Shown: in pieces, positions 10,125 to 21,606 of the stretch
Layout: each line of letters begins with the position of its first letter
Position numbering within the stretch: the stretch's first letter is position 1
Translations under genes and position numbers: made by a program
The notes under the pieces: generated by a model
The model's input: the letters and a program-made list of their open reading frames with translations, nothing else
Databases searched by the model: none
Told to the model about the DNA's origin: nothing
Origin: Berberis thunbergii
Taxonomy: Eukaryota > Streptophyta > Magnoliopsida > Ranunculales > Berberidaceae
Length of the DNA: 64,000 nt
Direction of reading: 5' to 3'
Assembly (NCBI GenBank): GCA_003290165.1
Contig: QNQO01009171.1
Location: 62,001 to 126,000 of the forward strand

Positions 10125-11265
10125 TTACTACTAGTTTTGATTGAGCTAGAGGTGACTTATAAGTGATGTTGGACTTAGAAATCATATAATATCAAATAAA
10201 ATCATATATATTTTTAATTTATATAGGGAAATTATTGTAGGTAGGTCTAAATTTTGATATAGAAACCAAAAACTATATGGCTAGCATGTGAAATAGAACA
10301 TGAGAATAATGTGTCGCAACCAATTTTTTTTATTTTTAATGGTCAAACTTCGTTGCACCTCATAAAATTTCAACGGAATGCTCATTAAATATTTTAATAA
10401 ACAGTCAAAGTATCAACATGTTGCACGAGGATATTTTTTTATCAATAAAATCGAAATTGCATTATTAAAGGAAAAAAAAATTAGATTTATCGCAAAATCA
10501 TCATTATTACTATTACCGCTAGTAACCACTACCAGTAGCAGGAGGATAAGATTTGTTATAAGTCAAAAGTTAAATAAAATTTAATAGAGTTTTATATGTT
10601 TTCCAAATTGCTAATAGATAACCATGAATTCATTTATGTGGATAAACAAGTCTTAAAGCAAATTAGTGAGTATTAACTCACTCAATCTCATTTTGACTAT
10701 TTTCATTAAAAATAATTTTCTACTTTGATTAGTCCTTTAATATGAAAAATGCTCGTTATATATTCCATACAATAGCATTTCACATTTGACCAATATTAGA
10801 TCGACGAAACATGCTCTTCATGAGGGTTTAATGAGCATCCATCAATTTACTTACATTGTCATATGCACTATGCTCTTCAATCTGTCACTAAACCATTACA
10901 AAGAATCTATCACATTATTATCCACCGGCGGCACGCTTGCCCTTCAAAAAAAAAAAAATCTCGATTTTAGAGTGATGCTAGGGAATTCGATTTTGCAATT
11001 AGTTTTGTAATCATGATGACATGATATCATCATAAAATATTTTACAATTATTTAGTCAACTTTTCAAAATTAATGCTCGAAATCCAAGTCTTCCTTATTT
11101 TTTTTATGAATAAATCATGATCTTCCATTTTTGTTAATAAACAAATCATGGGATCGTAGAAGATTACATAAGATTTCATTAATTTGATGAAGGAAAAAAA
11201 AAAAAAAAAAAAAGGTCATTCTATAAAAAACCAAAGAGAAAATTTTCAGACAAACACACACAAAA
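10125..11265. promoter_or_regulatory. Shared intergenic region between two divergent inhibitor genes
   Basis: About 1.15 kb, AT-rich, between the two start codons. It must hold both promoters. I see A-rich runs (10930-10942, 11190-11215) but no motif I would assign firmly. Confidence 0.4.
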
Positions 11266-11270
11266 AAAAA

Positions 11271-11786
11271 ATGGCCTTGATTGAGAAGAAATTCTTGGTG
11301 CTTTCTTTTATTCTTGCGTTAATCTTCAACCAAGCATGTGGAGATGACAATTTGATCCATCAAACCTGCGCAAAAACTCAATACAATGACCTTTGTGTAT
11401 CAACCCTATTGTCGGCGCCATCCACCTCGACGTCTGATCTCAATGGACTAGTTAAGGTCTTCATCGACACCTCACAGTCGATTGCTTCCAAAGTGTTATT
11501 ATCCATCCATGATCTAAGAAGCAAAAAGGGAGATCAGACTACCTTAACTGCATGTGCATTTTCTTATAATGCCGCTGCAAATGTGCTTGATGATGCTAGG
11601 TTGTACTTGGCATCGAAGAATTATACTGGTGTTCATGGATTCCTGGATCAGGCTACAAGTCAAGTGTTGAGATGTGAGAACTTGTTGAAGTCGAAGGGAA
11701 TCGCTGCGTCTGAGTTGATTGAGAATAGTGATACTTTTGTACATCTAGGAAGTATTGGCCAGACTATTGTTGGTCTCATTCATTGA
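11271..11786 (+). CDS. Plant invertase/pectin methylesterase inhibitor-domain protein
   Basis: Intronless 171-residue protein. I chose the ATG at 11271 (MALIEKKFLVLSFILALIF) because it begins a clear signal peptide. The upstream in-frame ATG at 11187 would add about 28 residues of Lys-rich sequence coded by a poly(A) tract. Mature part: Cys33 and Cys42 (HQTCAKTQYNDLC), Cys95 (TACAFSY) and Cys135 (LRCENLL), the four PMEI-domain cysteines, plus Cys23 near the cleavage site. The C-terminal IGQTIVGLIH parallels DQSIVNLVH of the neighbour, so the two are diverged paralogues in head-to-head orientation. Predicted role is inhibition of apoplastic or vacuolar invertase, or of pectin methylesterase. 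Confidence 0.9.
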   Translation: MALIEKKFLVLSFILALIFNQACGDDNLIHQTCAKTQYNDLCVSTLLSAPSTSTSDLNGLVKVFIDTSQSIASKVLLSIHDLRSKKGDQTTLTACAFSYNAAANVLDDARLYLASKNYTGVHGFLDQATSQVLRCENLLKSKGIAASELIENSDTFVHLGSIGQTIVGLIH

Positions 11787-11789
11787 TAC

Positions 11790-12188
11790 GTGTCAATATG
11801 AGTATTTGATTCGGTTGATTGGTTTGATTTATTATTGGTTTGATTTATTACAAAAATATGAATTACAAAATGAAATAAGTTATCAAATCTTTTTTTTTTC
11901 TCGATGAAGCACCAAAAATCTGTATCACCATGCTTGTGTATAGTCTCAATCCATAGTCGTAATGTACTCCCGTAGCGTTTGTAAGTCATTTTTTGATAAG
12001 TAATAAAGGTCTGACATTCCATAATTGTCCCTCCCCACTGAAGGTTAATTTAAAAAAAAAAAAAAAAACTTATTTGTAAATCTTCAATAAAACTGATTAC
12101 TATGACCTGAAATCTGCCCCGCACAACCCCAATGGTGATTGCGATGAGTTTGCCAATAATTTCATCAATGCTTCCATGTCAGGCTTGT
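11790..12188. other. Intergenic, A/T runs
   Basis: 3' flank of the inhibitor gene with T-rich (about 11890) and A-rich (about 12052) runs. Nothing else recognised. Confidence 0.4.
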
Positions 12189-12667
12189 TGATAAATTGCC
12201 AACTCTCTAACTCGAACTTGTAAAGAAGGTGAATCCAATCATATATCAAGCGGAAGTGAGAGCAGAGTTGTGAGACTATAATTATATCGGTGGGTGTACA
12301 ATTACACCGTAAATTTACACGGTACTACCGTGGATAAACACATAGGCAATTTTAGGCCCATGGATAATTCTGAAAATTCTCGCAGCGATTGCGCTGGACG
12401 AAACTCGAACCCACAACCTCCGAGGACCAAATGCTTTGATACCATGATAAATTGTCAACTTTCTAAAAGCTCGAACTTGTAGAGAAGGTGAATTCAATCA
12501 TATATCAAGCGAAAGTGAGAGCGGAGTCGTGAGACTATAATTATATCGGTGGGTGTCAATCGTACAACTACACCGTAAATTTACACGGTACTACCATGGA
12601 TAAACACATGGGCAATTTTAGGCCCATGGATAATTGGAGTGGGTTTAATATTCCAACACTCTCCCTT
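12189..12667 (-). mobile_element. TRIM-like miniature LTR retroelement, LTR-internal-LTR
   Basis: Read on the minus strand, a 214-bp LTR (12445-12658) starts TGTTGGAATATTAAACCC and ends ATTTATCA. It is preceded by a purine tract AAGGGAGAG (12659-12667) and followed by primer-binding site TGGTATCAAAGC (12433-12444, tRNA-Met type, one mismatch). After about 77 bp of internal DNA comes a second LTR copy (12189-12367) lacking its first bases. LTRs near 214 bp and an internal region too small for any gene fit the TRIM class. A further partial copy lies at about 12690-12760. Confidence 0.62.
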
Positions 12668-12759
12668 AGCGCAAGCGAAAAAAAATACTGAAAATTCGAA
12701 TAAATACATGGACAATTTTAGATCCATGAATAATTGAAGTGGATTTAATATCCCAACAC

Positions 12760-14278
12760 TTATACACCACCACCAACAAGGAAGAAGTTGATGTTTTAAG
12801 GAAGTGTGTATTTGATTATAACAAAGCATTGAATTGTCAGACATTATGATCGAGTTTATCAATTGGTTAGGATGACAAAAGATCAAGGTTTTGTGTGTAG
12901 GGAAGGATAATGGATTGGATATGGCGTCTCCTCATCACCAGCATACAATGACTACTTACTATTCATTTATTCTGGTTTTGTAAATTTATCAGTAAAACGC
13001 TCAACTACAAGGCTCACGAACTAGTCACTATGGCATGACACCAATATTGTAACCAAAATTCTTGGTATATATTTATATATGCATTATGCTTAAAAAAAAA
13101 AAAAAAAAAAAAAGAGAGAGAGTTTGGTGTGTGAAGGAAGGCTAAAGTCTGTGAAGAGGTTGAGTGAATCAGTGATGATACAAATGAGTGAGGTTTTGTG
13201 CTTCTGCTTAGTAATTAGAAATAATGTATATCAGCTGATCGAATCCAAGCATGTTGCAACCTTATCATTAAAAAAAAATAAAAAAATTGACGCATTTGAG
13301 TCCGTGAACCTACTTATTAGTTAGGTGAAGACAAGCTAAACTTGGACCTATTAATTAAATGTCTGACTAATTTTGAACAAAAATACCTGATATTCTATTA
13401 TTGTTGAAAGACTCATTTCAAGACATTGATCTCTAAGTCTGTAATTGGACCCCTACATTGATAAAAACTATAGTACTCTGTAATGAATTTTTGCTTTAAA
13501 TATGGATTCAAAGATAGAGGTGGCAAGAGAATTGAATGCATAGATTGAAAAAAATAATTATCTGATATGATCCTTCGATTCAAGTTAATGGCACCAACTG
13601 CCCCACCAATCACCATGAATGAATAGCTGCTCTGGAATCATATCTCACTATTTTAATTGTATGGGAACTTGCATTATTTCAATTGCCTTTATTGACCAGT
13701 TACAAACTTGAACTTGAAGAGTGTGTGTGTATTGTGTGCTTAGATTAGATCGATCTCTTAAAGGTCATTGGTCCAAATTTTTTATGGTTAAAAAATTTCT
13801 GATTATCATTTTTGGTTTCCATGGTTCTTTAGAAGGGATGGAGCCAGGATTGTGATTTCGGTTTTCGAATTGATTTCGATTTCTTGATTTTAAGAAATTT
13901 TTTTTGAATATTTCGTTAAAAATGTAAAGATTTTGGTTGTGATTTCCAATTTAACAATATAAATTATACGTTTTAAACTATTAAATATTATATTAAAAGT
14001 CGCACATGATTCATAGTGTTATAAAGACTACATATTAGAGAAGAATCACTCACATTACAATCAATATATTAAGATTAATATATTTATTTCTTTTCTCTAA
14101 AATTTTTTGACATATTTTAAATTTAGAAAGAGAATTCGGTAACTTCAAAAGAATAAATATTTCGTGAAATTTCGACATGTTTCAAGAAATCACATTCCTT
14201 CGGTAGGTGGTCATTTTCAACTTCACTCTTCCTTTATAACTTTCCTTATTTTGAACTTTTATGCAACTAAACACAACC
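12760..14278. other. Intergenic, nothing recognised
   Basis: AT-rich, with a poly(A)/GA run at 13090-13120. No coding frame with recognisable content. Confidence 0.4.
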
Positions 14279-15450
14279 TATGATAATTTGTCAATTATGT
14301 AAAAGCTCGAATTTGTATAGAGGACAAATCTAATCATATATCAAGGGAAAAGCGAGAGTAGAGTCTTGAGACTGCAACATATACCAGTGTGTACCAATCA
14401 TACAACTACACTGTAAATTCACACGGTACTACCGAGGATAAGTGACAATGTGATGGCGTGAACAGTTTGTGATGGTGGTTTGAGTTGTCAGGCTGAGAGA
14501 GTGATCAACCAGACAGAGTTCAAACAAAGGAGATGCTTCTCTTCTAATTCCCTTATCTGCATCTTGCGTTGCGTCTATCAAAGTGTGTAATCATCGGAGT
14601 TGGGGAAGAGTTTGAATCACCTGAGTCTTAAGTAACCGAAGAAAGTTGCTATGATACCATGATAAATGGTCAATTATCTAAAAGCTCGAACTTGTAGAGA
14701 TGACAAATCTAATCATATATCAAGCGAAAGCAAGAGCGGAATCGTGAGACTGCAACATATATCGACGTGTACCAATCGTACAACTACACCGTAAATTCAC
14801 ATGGTACTACCGTGGATAAGCGACGATGTGATGACATGAACGGTTTGTGATGGTGGTTTGAGATGTTTAGTTGATAAAGTGACTGGCAAAGTTCAAACGA
14901 GATAGAGTTCAAGCAAAACAAATGTTTCTCTTCTAATTCCCTTCCCCCCATCTTGCGTTTCGTTTATCAAAGTGTGTATATATCATATATCAAACAGAAG
15001 CGAGAGGGGGGTCGTGGGACTACCGTAGATAAACACATGGGCAATTCAGGGCCATGGATAATTGGAGTGAGCTTAATATTTCAATACTCGTACAACTACA
15101 TCATAAATTCACACAGTACTACCGTGGATAAACACATGGACAATTATCCATGGATAATTGGAGTTGGCTTAATATTCCAACACTCCCACTCAGCACAAGC
15201 GCGAGGAAAATACTGAAAATTCTCGCAGTGAATACCATAATAAATTACCAATTCTCTAAAATCTTGAACTTGTAGAGAGAGTGAATCTAATCATATATCA
15301 AGCGAAAGCGAGAGCGAGGTCGTGTGACTGCAATATATATCGGTGTGTACCAATCATACAACTACACCGTAAATTCACACGGTACTACCGTGGGTAAGCA
15401 CATGAGCAATTTAGCCTATTGATAATTGGAGTGAGCTTAATATTCCAACA
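14279..15450 (-). repeat. Cluster of TRIM-like LTR copies
   Basis: Several more copies of the 12445-12658 LTR unit occur in the same orientation, beginning near 14279, 14660, 14980 and 15238. The last (to 15450) is full length and ends in TATTCCAACA. Between copies are either the small internal piece (about 15183-15236) or a longer spacer (14420-14640, repeated at 14820-14975) containing gtgatggcgtgaacagtttg-type text. This looks like repeated insertion and recombination between LTRs. Confidence 0.58.
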
Positions 15451-16540
15451 ACCTAAGAAGATGGCAAGGAACATGGTCGTCTCTTAAATTTTAGGAGTCT
15501 TGTGCGAAGAATACAAATAAGAGCCCCTTTTTTATATAAAAATAAAATAAAATAATGTTTTTATTTTTGATATCATAGATATCTGATTTTTACACCTATG
15601 GAAATTAAATTCATGTTTCCTTTTAATCTAATTATTATAAAAATAAAAATGAATACAAGAGCACTCATTAAAATTGAAAAAAAAAAAAAAAACCTCCTAT
15701 GAGATTGGTAAAATGAGAATAATTCTTAACCATTGGAGCATTATTGATAAAAAAAAAGCAAAAAATAATTTTTGTGGAACTTGTAATTTGGGGGCTATGT
15801 GCGGGTTACATTGCTTGCACCTAGCCAGAACCGGGTCTGGTAAGAGGATATTACTGGTATGTTTGCTTGCACGAAAAAAACAAATATGGAAATTGAAACC
15901 CTTTTTAGTTTTTATGAAACCATTTTCGACGCCTTCCTCTTGAATTTGGATTCTCATGACTAGTGGGATAATAATCTTATGAAAAATCGATTTTGTGTCA
16001 CTAAATAAACACAGAAAATTTGCATAACAAGAAAAATAGCTAACCAAACAAACCCGTAGAGGAAAATGAGATCGAAGAAAACTACGGCCTTATACCATAT
16101 CATGATAGTTTGATCCCAATGAATGATTTTCTGAATTGTTGATCATCAAATCACAACGACATTTGACCTTTAACCTTCACTAAAGTTTCAAACTCAATCG
16201 CTTCCATATGGTGAGCTTTACTGCTTTACTATTCAAATTTATAGAAGGATATTATTACATTATCTTTTTTCTAAATATATAAATGTGAAACTGAAAAATA
16301 TGTAATTAGACAATATCATTTTTTTTTAAGAATTCATCATCGCATATGTCATCAACCAACCTTAAAATCTGTCACGTTTCTTTCACGAGACAAGTTGATC
16401 TCTGAAGTCTGAAACCTGATCCAAATTATTAAACCCCACCAACATTTCATTCCAAAAAAAAAAAAAAGTTCCAAAAGCAAAGCAAAGCGAAAAAAAAAAA
16501 AAAAAAAAAAAAAAAGAGTTGATTCCAAGAGAAGAAAGAG
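15451..16540. other. 5' flank of epoxide hydrolase A
   Basis: No gene. It matches 43621-43971 and 44450-44890 (flanks of copy D) and, from about 16245, also 46622-46800. It ends in poly(A) runs at 16456-16515 just before the A transcript region, and should contain the A promoter. Confidence 0.5.
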
Positions 16541-16558
16541 AGATTGTGTTTTGCAGAT

Positions 16559-18634
16559 ATGGATACAATTGAACACAGAACAGTTTCCATTAATGGCATA
16601 AACATGCATGTGGCAGAGAAGGGCCAAGGCCCAGTGGTTCTGTTCATCCATGGCTTCCCTGAGCTATGGTATTCATGGAGGCACCAAATTCTGGCTCTCT
16701 CAGCCCTGGGGTACAGGGCAATTGCCCCGGACTTGCGCGGCTATGGCGACACTGATGCACCGGCTTCGGTGTCAAGTTACACTTGTTTTCATATTGTTGG
16801 GGACTTAGTTGCTCTTATTGACTCACTTGGTATTGATCAAGTAAGGTTCTCACAATTGAATTTGACACTTTATGTGTTATTGAAGTTTTATTGTTTGGTT
16901 GATTGAGATATTGATTTGGTTGTGTGTACTTTGTAGGTGTTTGTTGTGGGGCATGATTGGGGTGCTATAATGGCTTGGTATTTCTGTTTGTTTAGGCCTG
17001 ATCGAGTTAAGGCCCTGGTGAACTTGAGTGTTCCTTTCATTCGAAGAAATCCTTCGATCAAGTTTGTCGATGGATTTCGCGCGAGATTTGGTGATGATTA
17101 CTATATTTGCAGATTTCAGGTTGTTCTTCTTCATTTTTTTCTTATCAAATAGTAGTCTAGTTTAGTTACTTGGGTAACCTCTATGTCTTGTGTTGTTAAT
17201 CCTCTATGTGTGCCTAACAAGAAAATTGTTTCATTTCCAAATGAAAGGTCTAGAGACCTAATGGTCTGAGAAACCCTGCCAAAGGCATTTAGATGGTTCC
17301 GAGATCCATTAAAAACCATGCTCGCCTTTGAAAAATAGAAAGGGAAACAAGAAATTCTCATCGAATGATCAAAGCATATGTAACATAAATCTCTCTTGAA
17401 AGTATTGAAAGTGCCAAGCGCGACTTTGAGTACTTTATCATCAGAAATTGCCACTATACGCATCACTGATAATGACACTTATTTACTTTGGTAGGTTTGC
17501 ATTATGTGGTTTGTTGCTTTCCTTACACAATGGGTGCATTGATTCAAATTGTATATATCTCATCAATAGGCATCTACATGGACCATATCGCTTTAGAAAG
17601 AACTTATTAATAGACCAATAAACAATTGCTTATACTAAGTGAGTTTATCATCACTATGGATTATTGTAATATGGTCTAATCAAGTTGGTGAGCAATATTC
17701 TCAATTGAGCATTTTTCATGTGCATCATGTCGGATTGAAACCTGTGTGACAGCCTGCCCTTGTCCTGCATGAACTTTAGGACTTCGGTCCTTTTTTTCGT
17801 GGGGAGTCATGTCTTGGTCGTCTATATTGTACGGTTACTCATAACTACTGGCCCGATCTCTGTAATTCAATGTCTGGAATGAATCTGATGCCGACCATAT
17901 TACATAATATCGTAGTGGACCTAATGGTATCTCTTCATTGTGGCTGTTGGAAATTGTGATTAAATTAGCCCGTAAGGTAGGTAATGCAAGTATTTGAATT
18001 CCTCCTTTGACAAAGAAATGGTGCAATGGCATTGCAGGAACCTGGGGTTGTAGAAGCAGAATTTGCTCGTAGTAGTACTGCAGCATCACTTAAGAGTATT
18101 TTCACATCTCGCCGTCCAGGTCCAGTTTGTGTGCCTAAAGGAATAGGATTTGGATCTTCATTTGGCACTCCAAGTGAATTACCTTCCTGGTTGTCAGAAG
18201 AAGACGTTAATTATTATGCCAGCAAATTTGAGCAGAAAGGCTTCACCGGACCTCTGAATTACTATCGAAACTTTGACACGTATGTTTCATTCAAGTTCAG
18301 ATTCACTTTGAAATATCATGTGTGTACTACTAGTTACGCTGGTAGCTCAACTATAGTAGTTCCTAATCCTTTTTTCTGTGTCGGCAGAAACTGGGAGCTC
18401 ACAGCACCATGGCGTGGAGCACAAGTGAAAGTTCCAACTAAGTTTATCGTGGGTGACCTGGATTTGACTTACACGACTCCGGGGGTGAAGGAATACATAC
18501 ACAGTGATTGGTTCAAGCAGGATGTGCCGTTCCTGCAGGAAGTAATTGTGATGGAAGGCGTTGCTCATTTCATCAACCAGGAGAAAGCTGATGAAATCAG
18601 TAAACACATTTACGACTTCATCCAGAAGTTCTGA
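16559..18634 (+). CDS. Soluble epoxide hydrolase (copy A, intact)
   Basis: Four exons: 16559-16840, 16937-17119, 18038-18279 and 18388-18634, all with GT-AG introns, giving 317 residues. It is an alpha/beta-hydrolase of the plant soluble epoxide hydrolase family, which opens fatty-acid and related epoxides to diols (cutin monomers, oxylipins). Visible parts: oxyanion motif HGFPELWYSW (31-40); nucleophile Asp101 in VVGHDWGA; lid tyrosines near Tyr150 (GDDYYICRF) and Tyr230 (GPLNYYR); acid Asp261 (VGDLDL); and base His296 (EGVAHFI). There is no signal peptide, so it is cytosolic, and the C-terminus DFIQKF has no obvious targeting signal. The start ATG at 16559 (MDTIEHRTVS) fits paralogues. Intron 2 is 918 bp against 90-132 bp in copies B', E and C', so it gained about 0.8 kb. 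The only intact member of the local array; convergent with copy B. Confidence 0.92.
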
Positions 18635-18639
18635 TGCAT

Positions 18640-19030
18640 CTTTGAAGCCTATTAAGAGTTAGTTTTAACCTTTCCTATTAAGGCACTTCTGATCTAAATA
18701 TGTGCTTAGTTTTGTTATCTTCAGTCAAATATTTCAGTTTGGTATTGGTTTATTATTTTTTTAGTATTCATTTACTGTTTAATTGTTTGGTTGAAATGCT
18801 TAATAATCGGACAAGCGGTTTCTCTAAATCTGCTTATTCACGATGAAGCTTGAATATTAGATAAAATTATGACATAATAAAACACCCTAAAAAGTAGCAA
18901 TTAGCACTATAACATGAGTCGAAACACGTTTGAAACGAGTAAACAGGGTGTTACAATGGCAAACTTGTTGATTCAGAGGCTATTCACAGAACACGGATTG
19001 CATTTTGCAGATGCTCAAATAATAATGACC
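18640..19030. other. Intergenic between convergent copies A and B
   Basis: 3' flank of both genes. From 18781 it matches 50513 onward, next to copy B'. Confidence 0.6.
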
Positions 19031-19033
19031 AGA

Positions 19034-19873
19034 TCAATAGTTCTTGATGAAATCGTAAATATGCTTGCTAATTTCGTCAGCCTTTTCCTGGTTGATGAAG
19101 TGAGCAACTCCTTCCATTACAACCACTTCCTGCAGGAATGGCACATCCTTCTTAAATCCACCACCATGAATGTATTCCTTAGCACCAGATCCAGGTCCCC
19201 GACGATGAATTTTGTTGGTACATTCACCTTTGCCCCAGTCCATGCTGCAGTGAGCTCCCATGTTCTGCCAAAACAAAGAAAGCGAAATCCCAGGCTTAGA
19301 CAAATGAAGCTATGAAACCAAAACCAAGTAGAATAGATATGACATTGCAATAAACAGACAATCTCTAGCTCGATAATAGTTCACTCCTCCAGTGAATCCT
19401 TTTTGTTTGAATTTGCTCGCATAATAATCAATGTCTTCCTTAGACAACCAAGAAGGCAAGGTAATAGGATCAGAAGAATACAGAGTCGCCGTTCCTCCTT
19501 TAGGTAGCAGGATCGGACCTGGATCCCGTAGTGTCAGGAAGTTTTTCATCAGCGTTTTAACATCAACTTCAGCAAACTCTGCTTCAATTTCTCCAGGCTC
19601 CTAAGATATCAGAATTAGTAAAACCAGTTATATCTACTCTAGTTTTCCAGGTTTGGTGTCTAAATTCATAAAATTCATCATGACAACAACCTGGAATCGA
19701 ACCATGTAGTGGTCATCACCAAAGAGGTATCGAAAACCATCAATAGGCTTCACCGATGGATTACATGCAAGAAAATGGACACTGAGATTCATCAAAGCCT
19801 TAACTCGTTCAGGCCTAAACAAAGAAAGATGCCAAGCTACTATTGCACCCCAATCATGCCCCACGACAAACAC
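19034..19873 (-). pseudogene. Epoxide hydrolase copy B, first exon lost
   Basis: Exon 2 (19691-19873, 183 nt), exon 3 (19359-19600) and exon 4 (19034-19264) remain. Exon 4 is 231 nt instead of 247: a 16-nt net loss removes the region of the catalytic acid loop and shifts the frame. Exon 3 has lost a T near its donor. Exon 1, including start codon and HGFP motif, is gone: the sequence jumps from intron 1 (about 19922) straight to promoter-like text that in copy B' lies upstream of the gene (about 52052). A deletion of roughly 400 bp explains this. The intact-order relative is B' (50748-51963). Not functional. Confidence 0.88.
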
Positions 19874-21023
19874 CTGCCAAAGCATTCCACACCGATCAAT
19901 CAAAACCAACAAATTCATACTAACTTGTTATGTTTGATTTGCCTCGGTTTCATAGTAAATCTGAAAGAATTTGTTCTATTCAAAGAGCATCTGTACGACA
20001 AAATTTGTTGTTGGTCACATCAACCTTATTTCAGACTTATGAGGTGCGCTTCTGTTTTTCTTCAACAAGCGCAAATGTAACATGTTTTGCTGGTCTTGCC
20101 CGGAGTTTAACAGTTTCAGCTTTTAGAGTAAATGGTGAAAACAAGCCAATGATCAAGACGAAGATAAAACTGTGAGATTGGATAAATCCTGACAGGAAAT
20201 ACTTGATAACACCATAAATGGAAGCACGTAGAGACACATTTGAAACGAATAAACCACACAAAGGGCTAGTCCAAACAGGGTGACTACATTGTAGTCTTGT
20301 TTCAGACACAAATCTCTTAAGAACGAACAATGGCTCACAAATGCTTGAATACTTGATATGAAGCTGCTTTCTGAGACACACGAGCAGATCAATAGTTCTT
20401 GATGAAATCATAGATATGCTTGCTAACTTCCTCTGCCTTTTCCTGATTGAGGAAGTGAGCAACTTCTTCCATTACCGCTACTTCCTTCAGGAGTGACACA
20501 TCATTTTTAAATCCACCATCGCGTACTATATATTCTTTCACGCCTGGAATATGATAAACCAGATCCATGTCTCCAACAATGTACTTTGTTGGTACGTTTA
20601 CTTTTGCCCCAGTCCATGGTGCAGTGAGCTTCCATGTACTGCAAAAAAACAAAGAAAATGAATACGTGAACTTAGATAAACGAATGAAGCTATCAACCAA
20701 ATCAAATGGAATAGATCAAACTTTGTAGTTCACTTACAGGTCTAAAGCTCGATAATAGTTGAATCCTCCAGTGAAGCCTGTCCTTTCAAATTTGCTGGCG
20801 TAATAATCAATATCTTCCTCAGTTAACCAAGAAGGTAGGGATATAGGACCGGAAGAATCTACAATCCCCATTCCTTTTGGTAACAGGAGCGGACTTGGAT
20901 CACACAAAGTCAGAAACCTTGTCATCAGCGTTTTACAATCAACTTGAGCGAACTCTGCTTCCATTTCTCCGGGCTCCTAAATGTCAGAATTAGCAAACCT
21001 TGTCAAATGGATGTCATCCCCAG

Positions 21024-21480
21024 TTTTTTTTTTTTTTTGGAAGAGCATCCAATTTATTCAAATAAAAAACCACGCCCGAAGGTTACATGACTGACCCAAA
21101 AGGGATAACTAAAAAGCTGAAACAAAGCCTTACAAAAGAAGGATGCACCAATACAAGCCTAGGCAAGATCAGTCTTTGTACCTTTTGGTTACTGTCCTAG
21201 CCCTATTGGATTTTCGGGGACAAATGCTGATATCTTTGGTGTGGCGCCTCTTATTCATCTGTCCGTCTGACATAGCCCCTAAAGCCAAATCATTGATCGC
21301 TACCTGTGGCTCAATCTCAGATTCTGAGTTGACGTCATCACTATCCTCACTAGAACATTCGAGTGTACTGAGGTCAAATGTCGGCGGTTGAAGAACCCTA
21401 TTTTCTCTGAACAAAGATATAGCCTGATTCAAATTGTCTCCGACTCTTTTATAATCCGGGGAAGTTTTGATAGCATATTT
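21024..21480 (-). mobile_element. 5'-truncated LINE/retroposon inserted in copy C
   Basis: A T15 run at 21024-21038 is the poly(A) tail on the minus strand. The direct repeat GTCATCCCCA flanks it (21013-21022 and 21481-21490), an ordinary target-primed insertion. The empty site is seen in copy C' near 53175. An 87-codon minus-strand frame (21169-21432), acidic then basic, is present; I cannot assign it to a domain, though the acidic-then-basic composition would fit a LINE ORF1 tail. Confidence 0.75.
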
Positions 21481-21606
21481 GTCATCCCCATCCCCAGTTA
21501 GATCCTAGAATCCGATGGTGTTCATTGTTAAATTACCATCTACTTCTCTGAATATTCATTGTTAAGGCTTAAGAGGCCATATTCTACAGATTCATCTAAA
21601 CAATAT

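Noticed and set aside
12189..15450. Cassandra-type TRIM carrying 5S rRNA text
   Set aside because: The LTRs contain no 5S promoter-like sequence; only the small size and tRNA-Met primer site agree.
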